Part shown: positions 1 through 10,483 of the stretch, piece after piece
Numbering within the stretch: position 1 is the stretch's first letter
How the letters are laid out: every line of letters begins with the position of its first letter
From: Saccopteryx bilineata
Lineage: Eukaryota; Chordata; Mammalia; Chiroptera; Emballonuridae
Assembly: GCF_036850765.1 (NCBI RefSeq)
Contig: NC_089491.1
Location: forward strand, 91,668,740-91,732,739
Length of the DNA: 64,000 nt
Reading direction: 5' to 3'
Translations under genes and position numbers: made by a program
The notes under the pieces: generated by a model
The model's input: the letters and a program-made list of their open reading frames with translations, nothing else
The model's database searches: none
Told to the model about the DNA's origin: nothing

Positions 1-429
1 TAAGGACATCCATGTTTTTATGAGGCATATTAATGGCATAGTCACATTTTACTGTTTAAATAATAACCTATTTCTGCCATGACTTCTGTCTTTGCAGTTC
101 CTTGTCTGGTTATGAAACTTTGGAATCTACAAGAACCATAATTTACATAATGAAGTAACATCTTTACAATTTTAACCAGCTTAAGAAAAGGCTTGAAAAA
201 ATTAGAGAATTGAAATTAATGACCAACTAGGACTCTGGGATTGGTCATCTTTTCTTTCATGTGTATACATCATCATGGAGAAGTGACTGAATGGCTGCTA
301 CTTTCCATTCTCCACATGGGGAATTTGATGTGGATAAAAAGCAGACTAAGTAGGAGGAAGAACAGAGATGAAAACTCAAGTGCTTAATTGCTTCGTCTGT
401 TACTTTTCTATCAAATTGTACTGTGTTAT

Positions 430-487
430 TTGTCATAAAATTATAATTATGTTAACTAGTGCCACCCCAATAAAGTTCAATTAAAAC
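430..487 (+). mobile_element. Possible L1 3'-terminal remnant
   Basis: The stretch around ACTAGTGCCACCCCAATAAA followed by an A-rich run resembles the 3' end of the better preserved L1 copy near 14050 (ACTGACATTACCCCAATAAA). Only about 60 bases match, so this could be chance or a heavily decayed copy. Confidence 0.35.
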
Positions 488-501
488 ACATATAGTTTGA
501 A

Positions 502-504
<3 letters not shown>

Positions 505-545
<41 letters not shown>
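505..545. repeat. (AT)n microsatellite
   Basis: About 20 uninterrupted AT units are visible. It follows the possible L1 terminus and may have grown from an AT-rich L1 tail (inference). Confidence 0.95.
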
Positions 546-550
<5 letters not shown>

Positions 551-975
551 AATGGGAAATAAATTTTTTCTTGTGACTAAATAAACCAAAAAGAAAAAAT
601 TCCCTTGCCCTGCAATTGGCATGAATGCTTCTACTAAGGATTTTGTGATTTAAAATTTAGGGCCCTGCAACCTCCAAGGTGTCCTGAATCAACTGGTTAG
701 AAACTACTAGCATAGCAGAGGGAGCATAAGAAAACAGAACTAATTTTATTAGTTATCTGATATGCCGGCATCATTTAAGTATTAACATTGGTTTTATCAT
801 TTTAAAAGATAACAGTGACAACTTGCTTATCTCACAAAATTATTGTAATAAAGTAGATAAAAATAAAAAAAAATTAAAAATAGATGAAGCACTATCAGAG
901 TTTCTGTTATTATTGTTATAGTATTACTTACGTAAACACTCTTCTGTAAATTATGAAAATAAAAATCAGAATAAG

Positions 976-1311
976 GCCTGACCAGGAGGTGGTGCAGTGG
1001 ATAGAGCATCGGACTGGGATGCGGAAGACCCAGGTTTGAGACCCCGAGGTTGCCAACTTGAGCGTGGGCTCATCTGGCTTGAGAAAAAAGCTCACCAGCT
1101 TGGACCCAAGGTTGCTGGCTCGAGCAAGGGGTTACTCGGTCTGCTGAAAGCCTGTGGTCAAGGCACATATGAGAAAGCAATCAATGAACAACAACTAAGG
1201 TGTCACAATGAAAAACTGATGACTGATGCTTCTCATCTCTCTCTGTTCCTGTCTGTCTGTCTCTATCTATCCCTCTCTCTGACTCTCTCTCTCTCTGTCC
1301 CTGTTAAAAAA
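976..1311 (+). mobile_element. SINE-B (tRNA-derived), well-defined copy
   Basis: Starts GCCTGACCAGGAGGTGGTGC. The head has an A-box-like GTGGATAGAGC and a B-box-like GGTTTGAGACC. The body carries the family's CTTGAG/CACCAGCTTG motifs, GGCACATATGAGAAAGCAATC and a CT-rich 3' part with an A tail. It is flanked by a 15-bp direct repeat AAAAATCAGAATAAG at 961-975 and 1312-1326, the mark of L1-type target-primed insertion. No protein is encoded; the 126-aa frame across it is read-through of the repeat. Confidence 0.93.
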
Positions 1312-1326
1312 AAAAATCAGAATAAG

Positions 1327-1745
1327 AATTTAGAACTGGAAAGAACTATACCACCATTTTCTCATTCTATAAATTAACACACTAAAATTAAGAATAACAA
1401 AATGCCTTACTTGTTATATAATCATTGCTTAAAGTGTTATATAAGAATATAGTCTATTTAATTATAAATACTGACAATTACTTAACCCAATCATTCTTAT
1501 AATGTTAGCACCTTAATAAAAAATAGTGGATAATATTTAGTACAGGGTGATAAGTATAATCATATGTAGATACTTATATACATTATATAAAATGCATTAA
1601 ATTAACTGTGCATACATTATCTAAATACCAGAATCCTAGTCCTCAAACAGAATGCACTGATCAGAGATATATTAGAGAGGAAACTGAGTTTATAGAAAAG
1701 TAGACATAGATTTTGGTATGCAGATAAAGGTATATATCTAGACAT
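1327..1745. other. AT-rich spacer
   Basis: AT-rich DNA between two SINEs. I see no gene or recognisable repeat. Confidence 0.55.
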
Positions 1746-1757
1746 AAGGTGTTTTTT

Positions 1758-2177
1758 TTGTTTGTTTGTTTGTTTGTTTGGGGTTTTTTTTTTTTTTTCG
1801 TTTTTCTGAAGCTGGAAACAGGGAGAGATAGTCAGACTCCCGCATGCGCCCGACTGGGATCCACCCGGCACGCCCACCATGGGGCGACGCTCTGCCCACC
1901 AGGGGGCGATGCTCTGCCCATCCTGGGCGTCGCCATGTTGCGACCAGAGCCACTCTAGCACCTGAGGCAGAGGCCACAGAGCCATCCCCAGCGCCCAGGC
2001 CATCTTTGCTCCAATGGAGCCTTGGCTGCGGGAGGGGAAGAGAGAGACAGAGAGGAAAGCGCAGCGGAGGGGTGGAGAAGCAAATGGGCGCTTCTCCTGA
2101 GTGCCCTGGCCGGGAATCGAACCCGGGTCCTCCGCACGCTAGGCCAACGCTCTACCGCTGAGCCAACCGGCCAGGGC
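1758..2177 (-). mobile_element. SINE-A (VES-like), minus strand, young copy
   Basis: Read on the minus strand it starts GCCCTGGCCGGTTGGCTCAG, with A-box TGGCTCAGCGGTAGAGC and B-box GGTTCGATTCC. It keeps many CpGs, which suggests recent insertion. The body includes the conserved CTGCGGGAGGGGAAG block and two CGCCC-type units. The A tail contains a (CAAA)n run, seen as (TTTG)n at 1758-1780. TSD AGGTGTTTTTTT flanks it at 1748-1759 and 2178-2189, the left copy merging with the T-rich tail. Short frames on both strands here are artefacts of the repeat. Confidence 0.92.
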
Positions 2178-2214
2178 AGGTGTTTTTTTAATATACCAAG
2201 AGAGAGAAGCACAG

Positions 2215-2320
2215 ACTAAATAATTTTTCTAAAAGGAATCACACGGATACTAAATGACAGAGTTGGGACTTGAGACTGAATTTTACTAACTCTAGTGTCC
2301 TTCATTTAATTTCTATAACA
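2215..2320 (-). mobile_element. MIR fragment
   Basis: The order ATCACAC, TAAATGACAGAGTTGGGACTTGAGACTG and CTAGTGTCC matches the reverse complement of the MIR core (cacacagctagtaagtggcagag, then gggattcgaaccc). It is strongly diverged, as expected of this ancient family. Confidence 0.55.
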
Positions 2321-3176
2321 CATAGTAATCCATAACAATTTAATATTATATTTTGGACTCTATATTATATTATATAATTAGTTAGTTGACATCAACTTTG
2401 GAGAACATTCTATTGTAAATTAAGTGAGAAAAATTATTTAGAACTTGAAAGATGCTGCAATCTCAGATTTAAGGATAAGACAATATGTGATGGACAAAGA
2501 ATAAAAGGACACTTAAGTGAGATAAAATTTCAGGGGAAAAGGCATAATACATGAAAGATCAAGTTATTTTATGGGAATAGTCTGTATGAGTATAATAAAA
2601 ATTGGAAGAGAGAGAGACTTAAAGGTCTAGGAAGGAAAGAACTGTAATCTCATTTATTTAGTACCTAACACTGACAGACATAACAAAAATGATGAATGAA
2701 TTGATAAATGAAATGAAAAAGAAGTAGAAATTCATTATGAAAATCATTCTGGTTGCAAGTAAGATTTTCTGGGCAGAATACAGATAAAGATGGCACATAG
2801 AAATTTTTGTAATCAACTAAAAAGAGTAATAATGAAAACCTGCGAGATGCTTGATAATGTCTTTAACCAATTCTCATAAGAAGAGCTGTGAGAAGGATAA
2901 ACAACATGGCAAGTTTTGGTTCTATTAATTGGAATACTTATAATATATTTAGGTAGTATATTCTATAAAATGTGTACCTAAAATTTAAAGTTGCTAGAAT
3001 TTATGCACACACATATATACAATGCAAGACCTAGCAGAAAAAAAGCCTAAAATAGAGAAAATATAATTCAATAAGAATATAGAAGACAAAGTGATAATAA
3101 AGGAAAATGAGAAAGGATGACCAAAGAGAGAAAAGGAACAGAAGATAGTAACACCCTAGAAGCCAAGAGAGTTTTA
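2321..3176. other. AT-rich spacer
   Basis: Complex AT-rich sequence without a recognisable gene or repeat. Confidence 0.55.
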
Positions 3177-3187
3177 AGAAAAAGGAG

Positions 3188-3528
3188 AGGCCCTGGCCGG
3201 TTGGCTCAGCGGTAGAGCGTCGGCCTGGCGTGCGGGGGACCGGGGTTCGATTCCCGGCCAGGGCACATAGGAGAAGCGCCCATTTGCTTCTCCACCCCTC
3301 CCCCTCTCCTTCCTCTCTGTCTCTCTCTTCCCCTCCCGCAGCCAAGGCTCCATTGGAGCAAAGATGGCCCGGGCGCTGGGGATGGCTCCTTGGCCTCTGC
3401 CCCAGGCGCTAGAGCGATGCCCCAGAGGGGCAGAGCATCGCCCCCTGGTGGGCGTGCCGGGTGGATCCCAGTCGGTCGCATGTGGGAGTCTGTCTGACTG
3501 TCTCTAAAAAAAAAAAAAAAAGAAAGAA
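3188..3528 (+). mobile_element. SINE-A, young copy, first of a same-site pair
   Basis: It has an intact-looking tRNA-like head (TGGCTCAGCGGTAGAGC, GGTTCGATTCC) rich in CpG. Against other copies the body lacks the segment GTGGCTCTGGTCGCGGCAG and the CCCCGTTTCCAGCTTCAG block before the tail, so it is a shortened variant. The tail is A-rich with GAAA units. An 11-bp direct repeat AGAAAAAGGAG lies at 3177-3187 and 3529-3539. The next SINE starts immediately after the right-hand copy. Confidence 0.92.
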
Positions 3529-3541
3529 AGAAAAAGGAGTG

Positions 3542-3916
3542 GGCCCTGCTTGTTGGCTCAGTGGAGAGAGCATTGGCCTAGTATTTAGATGCCCCAGCTT
3601 TGTTTCCTGGTCAGGGCACACAAAAGAAGTGACTATCTGCTTCTCTACCCCTTTGTGTCTCCCTACTCTCCCTCTTCCTCTCCCGCAGCAGCCAGTGGAT
3701 CAACTGGTTCAAGCGTTGACCCAGGCACTGAGGATAGTTCAATTGGTCTGAGCACGTCAACCTCAGTTGCTAAAAATATCTTGTTTGATTGAGCATCAGC
3801 CCAATATGGGGCTTGCCAGATGGATCCTAGTCAGGGTGCATATGGGAGTCTCTATCACTATTTTTCCTCCTCTCACTTAAAAAAAAAGAAAGAAAAAGAA
3901 AAGGAAAGAAAAGAAA
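3542..3916 (+). mobile_element. SINE-A, older copy, second of a same-site pair
   Basis: A diverged SINE-A: GCCCTGCTTGTTGGCTCAGT head, then GTCAGGGCACACAAAAGAAG and the CTTCTC and CCGCAGCAGCCA blocks. It has lost most CpGs and has a long impure A/GAAA tail. It is flanked by AGAAAAAGGAGTG at 3529-3541 and 3917-3929, so the middle duplication copy is shared with the younger SINE upstream. Confidence 0.88.
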
Positions 3917-3929
3917 AGAAAAAGGAGTG

Positions 3930-6117
3930 ATGAACAAACAGTGCCAGAGACTTCAGAGAGACTAAGAAAGAGGAAAATTCATAAGAAACTAGAGTTAACA
4001 CTTAAAATATTGTTCACAAATTTGAGAGAGCAGTTACATTTGAGTGGTGAGATTTAGTTTTTAAAACATAAATAAAACTTAACAGAGGGGCATCGTATAT
4101 CTGGTTAAGTGCCTTCAGTATTTCTCTATAACTTTGAATTTGAAGATTATATTATAAATTGTATAGCTGACATGTCCATCTTAATTAACAATTACTGGTA
4201 ATACACTATATTTACAAGCATCAAAACTAGTTGGTTTATGCTTGCATCATCAAGAATGGATATCTAACCTACTCACAGGTAAAAGTTCTTTGGCTTTTCA
4301 AAAAGTTTAATTTTACCCTAAGGAATCATCGAGTCCTCAAGCAGCATTGCTCTTTTGATTTGTACTGAAAAACATCATACTCAGAAGTAATAACGATCAA
4401 TATGACCTAATGGAAGGACAATTTCAGCATTGTTTAGAACTATATGGAGAGTGTCCTCCAAAATTTGGAGAATATGATGATCCCAAGGCAAGATCAATTT
4501 GATATGACTGTAAAAACTATTTCAAAACTCAGCACTTAAATGTCTATTCTCCTTGATAAGAGTTACTTCTGTTCCCTAATTTCTATAACCTCCCCTTAGT
4601 GCTAGTCCCAACCTCATATAACTGTAAGGAATTCATTACTATAAATTCAGATTCACTATGGACCTAAATTTTTGAAAATGTAACATTCAAATGTTATAGA
4701 AATTGAGATAAGCTTATTAATGTTTCATAGATACATTTATTCATATACACATACTCATATAGTTATAATATCTTGAAATATTCAATTTTAAAGGACAATT
4801 TAGGTAAAAGAGAACTATTGAGTTCACCAGTGAGTAGATTAATAGTTCATCTTCCTGTGAGATGGAACATTTAACACTGAGGATAGTCTATGAACTGGAT
4901 GATTTAAATTCAGTTACATTAAAAATGTTATGAATAAAATTTATTCATTTTCTCCTAAAAACTGATCTTATATCCTATGATTATTTCTCCATTGGGAAAA
5001 AATACAGCATTTAAGGGCTTTTTCATAGCACAATTTAAGAGTTCCTATAATATGCTTTGAAAAATGAACTATGCTTATCAAACACATATTCTTCTAAAAT
5101 GGTAAATATTTTAAAGGAATTTTTATTTTATGTATTTAAAGCATTTTATTACTACAAGTTAATGAACAATATCTTCTGAGTCCATAGTTAGATAAAGGAC
5201 AAAGTTCTTTTTCCTCTTTTGTAACTTCTTAAAAATTAAAGTTGGAATACAATGCCTGAGGCGGCTCCCAGCCTAACCTGGGTCTGTAGGTATTTGCCTG
5301 GATTTGGCCTATCATCTCTTTATTAGTGCAGCTGATAGTAACCCATGCCTCTATCTTTTAAAAAAGTTCTTTACACCACAAATGTGTGCTCCCCATAAAA
5401 AGTTGAGGATGTATATTTTAGTTATCACATAGTTTGTGGAAAATCTTGGATGACAACTATAGAAAGCTTTATTAAATTCAGTTTAATATAAACATAAGCA
5501 CTTACAAAAAATAGAGACAATTCTTATTGGTTCATGTATTTGTTTCTATAAAATAAAAATGACTTCAGGACATGCTATACCAGGAATATCTTTTTCTGAC
5601 AAGTGAAGTTTACTTTTAATTATCTCTGATACCATTTAGAGAAGTATATGTCACAGATAACTTGGTAAAAATAATGAGGTCTTAATAGCATGAAAACTCA
5701 CTCTACCTATGTGTAAATGAAATCTTTCTTGCCTCAGAGATGGAATAAAATATCTAAGTTTATTCTAAGACGTGTCATATTTATTGATTTATTGAAACAA
5801 AAACCAGTCTAAAATTGGAATTTTTTTTCTTTTGTTGACATTTTGACAAGTATAGGCTACTATAAAAACAAGTTTCATGGAAGTGTGGGATGTTATTTTT
5901 ATAGATAATGCCAGAGAATATAGTTCTATAAATATATTTATATTTTACAGCATCATTACCATTTATGATGTGTTTATATGGCAATAAATATACAAAAATA
6001 AATATACAAAAAATATCTCATTCAATTCTTAGAATTTCTTATGTCTGGAATAAATTTTTGAAAACCTAAAAAAATGTATGTAATGTTTCAATTTTTCCAC
6101 AGTGTTTTAACAATTTT
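3930..6117. other. Long AT-rich stretch without a gene
   Basis: About 2.2 kb with no long reading frame and no repeat I recognise. Around 5255-5400 the composition is more complex (GCCTGAGGCGGCTCCCAGCC), but I cannot assign it. Confidence 0.55.
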
Positions 6118-6278
6118 TATAATGTATTTATTTATTTATTTATTATCAGAGGGCGAGAAAGGGGGACAGAGAGAGAAAGACTTGTTGTTCCACTTATATG
6201 TACTCTGACCGGGGATGAAACCTGAACCTTTGCAAGTCATGACAATGCTCTAACCAACTGAGCAACCCTACCAGAGCC
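6118..6278 (-). mobile_element. Old VES-like short SINE
   Basis: On the minus strand it reads GGCTCTGGTAGGGTTGCTCA, then GTTGGTTAGAGCATTGTC (A box) and GGTTTCATCCCCGGTCAGAG (B box and head end), a TCTCTCTCTGTCCCC segment and an AATAAATAAATAAAT tail. The GTTAGAGCATTGTC form is closer to classic VES SINEs of other bats than to SINE-A, so it is probably an older insertion. Confidence 0.75.
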
Positions 6279-6764
6279 TAAAGTATTATATAATGTTACT
6301 CTATGCTTTTCTAAAAGCTCCAAATAATTACTAGCACAGTAGGTATAGGATACTTCATAATATATTCAGTATAACAGCTGGTAGGAAACTGACCAGAAAG
6401 AGGCATATACTCTGTGAGTTGTCCAAAGCCTTGGGAGACTCAGATAACTTTATATGGTATACCTTTATTATAGGTAACCACTTTATACAATGGAGTTTAT
6501 TTCTATTCTTAAATAATAACAAAAATGTATCTATTGTTGTCCACAGTGGACTTCAATCTTTTTATTTTAGTATACAATCCCAAAATTTTAGAGACTAAAA
6601 GACTATAAGTTTTATGTATACCAGTAGTTTTTAAATATTTGGATTACACAGATCATTAAAATTTGAATAAAATAGCAACAATTGAGGGGGAAGAAAAGAA
6701 AGATTGGTCAGCTTTCCATGGAATAAAACACATTTAAAAGAGATGAGTATATTTTTAAAAGTGT
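6279..6764. other. AT-rich spacer
   Basis: No gene or recognisable repeat. Confidence 0.5.
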
Positions 6765-7150
6765 GCTTTATTCATATAATGAAATATTATTCAGCCTTTA
6801 AAAAGACAGAAAAAGTCCTGCCATATGTTACAATATGGATGGACTTTGAAGACGTTATTCCAAGTAAAATAAATTAGTAACATAAAGACAAATACTGCAT
6901 GATTCCAGTTGTATGAGGTGTCTAAAATAGTCAATCTCACAGAATCAAAGAGTGGACTGGTGGTTTCCAGGGCTTAAGAGGAGGAGGAAGTGAGGACTTC
7001 TTAATCAGTGGGCATGAAGTTTCAGTCAACAAGATGAATAAACTCTAAATATCTGCTGTTATTACCCTATAGTCAAAAATATGTTGTACACTTAAAAATT
7101 AACAAGGGTAAACCTCAAATTAAGTATTCTTACCACTATAAAATAAAATT
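6765..7150 (+). mobile_element. Old L1 3' fragment
   Basis: It contains the decayed C-terminal coding end of L1 ORF2 (TGAAATATTATTCAGCC, ATGGATGGACTTTGAAG, GTAAAATAAATTAGTAACA), the 3'-UTR blocks GGTGGTTTCCAGGGCTTAAG and TGTACACTTAAAAATTAAC, and an A-rich end. No open frame remains. Confidence 0.75.
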
Positions 7151-7329
7151 AAAAAGAAAATACCATCAGTATTTCTTATTTTAAAAATTTAATACCAAAT
7201 ACTAATTAATCATAATATAACCATGGAATGAATGATAATCTGGTAAATATCATTTAACTTCCTAAAAATTTTACCATATCAGGTGATTGTTACTCCTATT
7301 GTTTACGAGATAATTCTTAACATAACCCA

Positions 7330-7440
7330 CAGGTCTGGCATGATCTGGGCTCTGCCTTCTGATCCAGCATCATCTCTCTCTCCCCTTGCTCTGGGCCTCC
7401 AACCTCCCTGACTTTCCTTTTGTTCCTAAAGCAATAGTTT
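7330..7440 (+). mobile_element. L2 3' fragment
   Basis: CAGGTCTGGCATGATCTGGGC, the CTCTGCCTTC and ATCATCTCTCTCTCCCC stretch and CTTTCCTTTTGTTCCT follow the order of the mammalian L2 3' region (atgatctggcccctgcc, cctcatctc, ccttctttc). Confidence 0.6.
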
Positions 7441-7815
7441 TCAAAGTGAGGCAAAGAAAGACAATGGGGATCACAAAATAGTGATATATTGGGGTGATGG
7501 AAAAATATTAGGATTTATTTTCATATTTATCCACACTATTATAAAAGTGTCCTTCACTAATATTTTCAATAATGATTACTCCTTGGTACCTCTGCCAGAG
7601 CATCTTCACACAGCGGAGGGGCTCGCTGGGAAAGAGTACATGCTTCCAAACCTTGGCTACTAGACCGCTTTGCTCCTACACTTCTGCCAACTTTCAGGCG
7701 GTTGTAATGCTCTACAGTTCCTGCAGCACAGGCTTTCTTTGAAATTAGGTTTACTGGTATTCCAAGGTTTTACAGAGATTTCTTTGAAAACAATGCTTTA
7801 TATAACAAAATGATG
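7441..7815. other. Unassigned complex DNA
   Basis: The segment 7560-7760 is less AT-rich than its surroundings and includes a 60-codon frame of no recognisable family. It could be old repeat or conserved non-coding DNA; I cannot tell. Confidence 0.4.
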
Positions 7816-8010
7816 GCCTGACCTGTGGTGGTGCAGTGGATAAAGTGTCGACCTGGAAATGCTGAGGTCACTGGTTCGAAAACCTGGGCTTGCCTGGTCA
7901 AGGCACATATGGGAGTTGATGCTTTCTGCTCCTCCCCTTCTCTCTCTCCTCTCTCTCTCTCCTCTCTAAAATGAATAAAAAATTAAAAAAAAACACAAAA
8001 AACCCCCAAA
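7816..8010 (+). mobile_element. SINE-C (short tRNA-derived SINE)
   Basis: Starts GCCTGACCTGTGGTGGTGCA, with A-box GTGGATAAAGTGTCGACC, B-box GGTTCGAAAACC, then GCCTGGTCAAGGCACATATG and a CTCTCTC segment ending AAAATGAATAAAAAATT. It is shorter than SINE-A and SINE-B. No clear target duplication is visible beyond a weak CAAAATG. Confidence 0.85.
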
Positions 8011-8161
8011 ATGTTTATAATCATTTGGAAATAAGAAGGACAGCGACTATCAACATCATAATGCCCAAAGCATGTCTAGTTAGAACATGGAAAAATGCTT
8101 ACAAAAATTATTGTATTTAAATCTGAATTTCTAAGTTTTCCTTATCAAAAAAATGGGCTGA

Positions 8162-8558
8162 GGCCCTGGCCGGTTGGCTCAGCGGTAGAGCGTCGGCCTG
8201 GCGTGCGGGGGACCCGGGTTCAATTCCCGGCCAGGGCACATAGGAGAAGCACCCATTTGCTTCTCCACCCCCGCCCCCCCTCCTTCCTCTCTGTCTCTCT
8301 CTTCCCCTCCCGCAGCCAAGGCTCCATTGGAGCAAAGATGGCCCGGGCGCTGGGGATGGCTTCTTGGCCTCTGCCCCAGGCGCTAGAGTGGCTCTGGTCT
8401 CGGCAGAGCGATGCCCCAGAGGGGCAGAGCATCGCCCCCTGGTGGGCAGAGCGTCGCCCCTGGTGGGCGTGCCGGGTGGATCCCGGTCGGGCGCATGCGG
8501 GAGTCTGTCTGACTGTCTCTCCCCGTTTCCAGCTTCAGAAAGAAAAAAAAAAAAGAAA
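8162..8558 (+). mobile_element. SINE-A, young full-length copy
   Basis: GGCCCTGGCCGGTTGGCTCA start, CpG-rich head with GTAGAGCGTCGGCC and GGTTCAATTCC, then the full body with the doubled unit CATCGCCCCCTGGTGGGCAG / CGTCGCCCCTGGTGGGCGTG, CCCCGTTTCCAGCTTCAG and an A tail. TSD AAAAAAATGGGCTGA lies at 8147-8161 and 8559-8573. A 256-codon frame (8095-8865) crosses this repeat and is not a gene. Confidence 0.95.
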
Positions 8559-8573
8559 AAAAAAATGGGCTGA

Positions 8574-9355
8574 TATTTCCTGTCAAATGCTTCTCTTCAA
8601 TTTTAAACCTACTGGTTATTTTTTTAAACTGAAAGTGCCTAATCTCTTTGCGGTAACTGTGATTTTTTTTTTAATGTGTAAACAACTAATGACACTTGCT
8701 TTTAAAGGAAATTCTGTTATTAATAGAGCTCTTTTGAAGAGAAATAATGGGAAGTTTTTCCATCATTATGATGTAGATGCTGAAAGTTATATGATTGCAT
8801 CACCTACAAATGTTTTCAACTCTGCACACTTTATGACCATGGAAACAATATTTCCTAATCTTTAATTTATGAGGATTTTAGATTAATTTATTAAAAACAG
8901 AAGACACTGATTAGCTTGCCAGACAACTAATTGATGCCAGTATACTGTAATTTTTTAGGAAATTTTTAATAAAAATGTTTGCCAACTCGATAAATGGATT
9001 TAAAAGACCTAAGTCATAATTTGGTAAGTTTAGCTAATCATGCAATTTCCTTATTTAGATTTGCTATTTTTTTGTGGATAATTACATTTTAAAGCTAAAA
9101 TAGCCATTTATATTAGTCATCAAAATAAACTATCCATAAAGCAAAGACTTAATCACCGTATCACAAAGTACCAAAGCAAGATTTTTAAAAATAAAGATAA
9201 ATAAGTTAGTCACAACCAACAGTGTTACTTTTTTGTGAGACTAGAAATATTTCTGTACCATTCATATAACATTTAAACATTTATATTTTTTGTATTATAT
9301 GGGAAATATAAATACAATTGTGAATGTATACTATTTATAAATAAGCAAATCAATA
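8574..9355. other. AT-rich spacer
   Basis: No recognisable gene or repeat. Confidence 0.5.
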
Positions 9356-9705
9356 GCCTGACTAGGCAGTGGCACAGTGTATAGAACGTTGGACTGGGAC
9401 ACAGAGGACCCAGGTTCGAAATCCTGACGTCTCCAGCTTAAGTGCCAGTTAATCTAGTTTGTGCAAAGCTTACCAGCTTGAGCACAAGATCGCTGGCTTG
9501 AGCAAGGGGTTACTTGTTCAGCTGTAGCCGCACAGTCAAGGCACATATGAGAAAGCAATCAATGGACAACTAAAGTTCCGCAACGAAGAATTGATGCTTC
9601 TCATTTCTCTCCCTTCCTGTCTGTCTGTCCTTATCTATACCTCTCTGTGACTCTCTCTCTCTCTCTCTCTCTCCATATATATAATAAGTAAGTAAATAAA
9701 TAAAT
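9356..9705 (+). mobile_element. SINE-B, older copy
   Basis: GCCTGACTAGGCAGTGGCAC head, GTATAGAACGTTGGACTGGG, GGTTCGAAATCC (B box), CACAGTCAAGGCACATATGA, and a long CTCTCTC run ending in a TAAATAAATAAAT tail. CpGs are mostly decayed and no confident TSD remains. Confidence 0.88.
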
Positions 9706-9779
9706 AAATATTACAGTGATCAATTTTTAACATTAAATTGTAGTACATGATCAAAATAAAATCAGAGACCAGTGCTCTC

Positions 9780-10050
9780 ATGGGCTGTGCTTTCTCCTAC
9801 TTCAGGACATTATCCATGTTTTGCCACTTGACTGAAAAGTTCTCAGCTGCCTCCTTTGGTCTCTCATTATCATTACTTACCTTCTGTTCATCCATATCTC
9901 AGTTTAAATGACAATTCCTAGAGAAGCTTCATCTGATCTTCAGAAATTAATTATTATACTCTCCTGGGGTTCTTTCTGTCTTATCTTTATAGTACTAAAC
10001 ACAATATGTAAATTTGTATACATTTCTCTCATTATTTGTGTACTGTCTCA
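9780..10050 (+). mobile_element. L2 3' fragment
   Basis: Block order follows mammalian L2 3' consensus: TGTGCTTTCTCCTACTTCAG, CTTCTGTTCATCCATATCTC, AGTTTAAATGACAATTCCTA, GAGAAGCTTCATCTGATCTT, then TCTTATCTTTATAGTACTAA. It is diverged but collinear. The 64-codon frame in it is residual. Confidence 0.65.
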
Positions 10051-10094
10051 CCTCCCAAAACAAAGAAAACAAAGAAACAGAAAACCAAAAACAA

Positions 10095-10335
10095 ATAACT
10101 AGATTTTTCCATCATTGCAGCAGTATTCATGGTGGCAAAGCCATGGAAACAACCAAAGTGTCCTTTAATAGGTGACTAAGTAAAGAAGATGTGGCACATA
10201 TGTACAATGGGCTACCATGCTTCCGTAGAAAAAGATGAGACACTGACATTAGCAACAATATGAATGAATCTTGAGAATGTCATGATAAGAAAAATAAGTC
10301 TGACAGAAAAAGAGTCACATAAAAGTAAATTCCAC
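10095..10335 (+). mobile_element. L1 3' fragment
   Basis: Decayed ORF2 C-terminus: ATTCATGGTGGCAAAGCCATGG, AACAACCAAAGTGTCC, AAGAAGATGTGGCACATATG, CAATATGAATGAATCTTGAG. It stops just before the MITE at 10352 and overlaps in L1 coordinates with the fragment starting at 10484, so the two are separate L1 insertions. Confidence 0.75.
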
Positions 10336-10351
10336 TGGTGTGTGGGTTATA

Positions 10352-10481
10352 CAGTGGTGGGTATAAGTCGGTTTACATTTGTGAGTACACCAAGCACAGA
10401 GTTTATTATTGTATAATTACTCATTAAATATTGTATTATTTTCTATACAAACAACTGTAAACCTGCCTTCACCAACCCCTG
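10352..10481. mobile_element. 130-bp MITE with inverted ends (mariner-like)
   Basis: The left end CAGTGGTGGGTATAAGTCGG and the reverse complement of the right end, CAGGGGTTGGTGAAGGCAGG, continue to match through GTTTACA. Together they form imperfect terminal inverted repeats of about 36 bp. TA flanks both ends (10350-10351, 10482-10483), as in Tc1/mariner insertions. It encodes no protein and would be non-autonomous. The superfamily call is inferred from the TA duplication. Confidence 0.72.
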
Positions 10482-10483
10482 TA

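Larger units (their letters stand above)
1..960. other. AT-rich non-coding stretch
   Basis: I see no gene here. It holds an (AT)n microsatellite and a possible short L1 terminus, annotated separately; the rest is AT-rich sequence I cannot assign. Confidence 0.6.

Noticed and set aside
8162..8240. tRNA-like gene (A box TGGCTCAGCGGTAGAGC, B box GGTTC.ATTCC), repeated across the window
   Set aside because: Each is the head of a SINE-A with a long unrelated body, A tail and TSD. They are promoter relics of SINEs, not free tRNA genes.
8520..8540. Splice-acceptor-like TTTCCAGCTTCAG near the 3' end of SINE-A, as evidence of exonisation
   Set aside because: It is a consensus feature of the SINE family; without transcripts there is no evidence of use here.
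8095..8865. 256-codon plus-strand open frame
   Set aside because: Most of it translates SINE-A (same peptide words recur at 28680 and 43803 in other SINE-A copies), and the rest is AT-rich flank.
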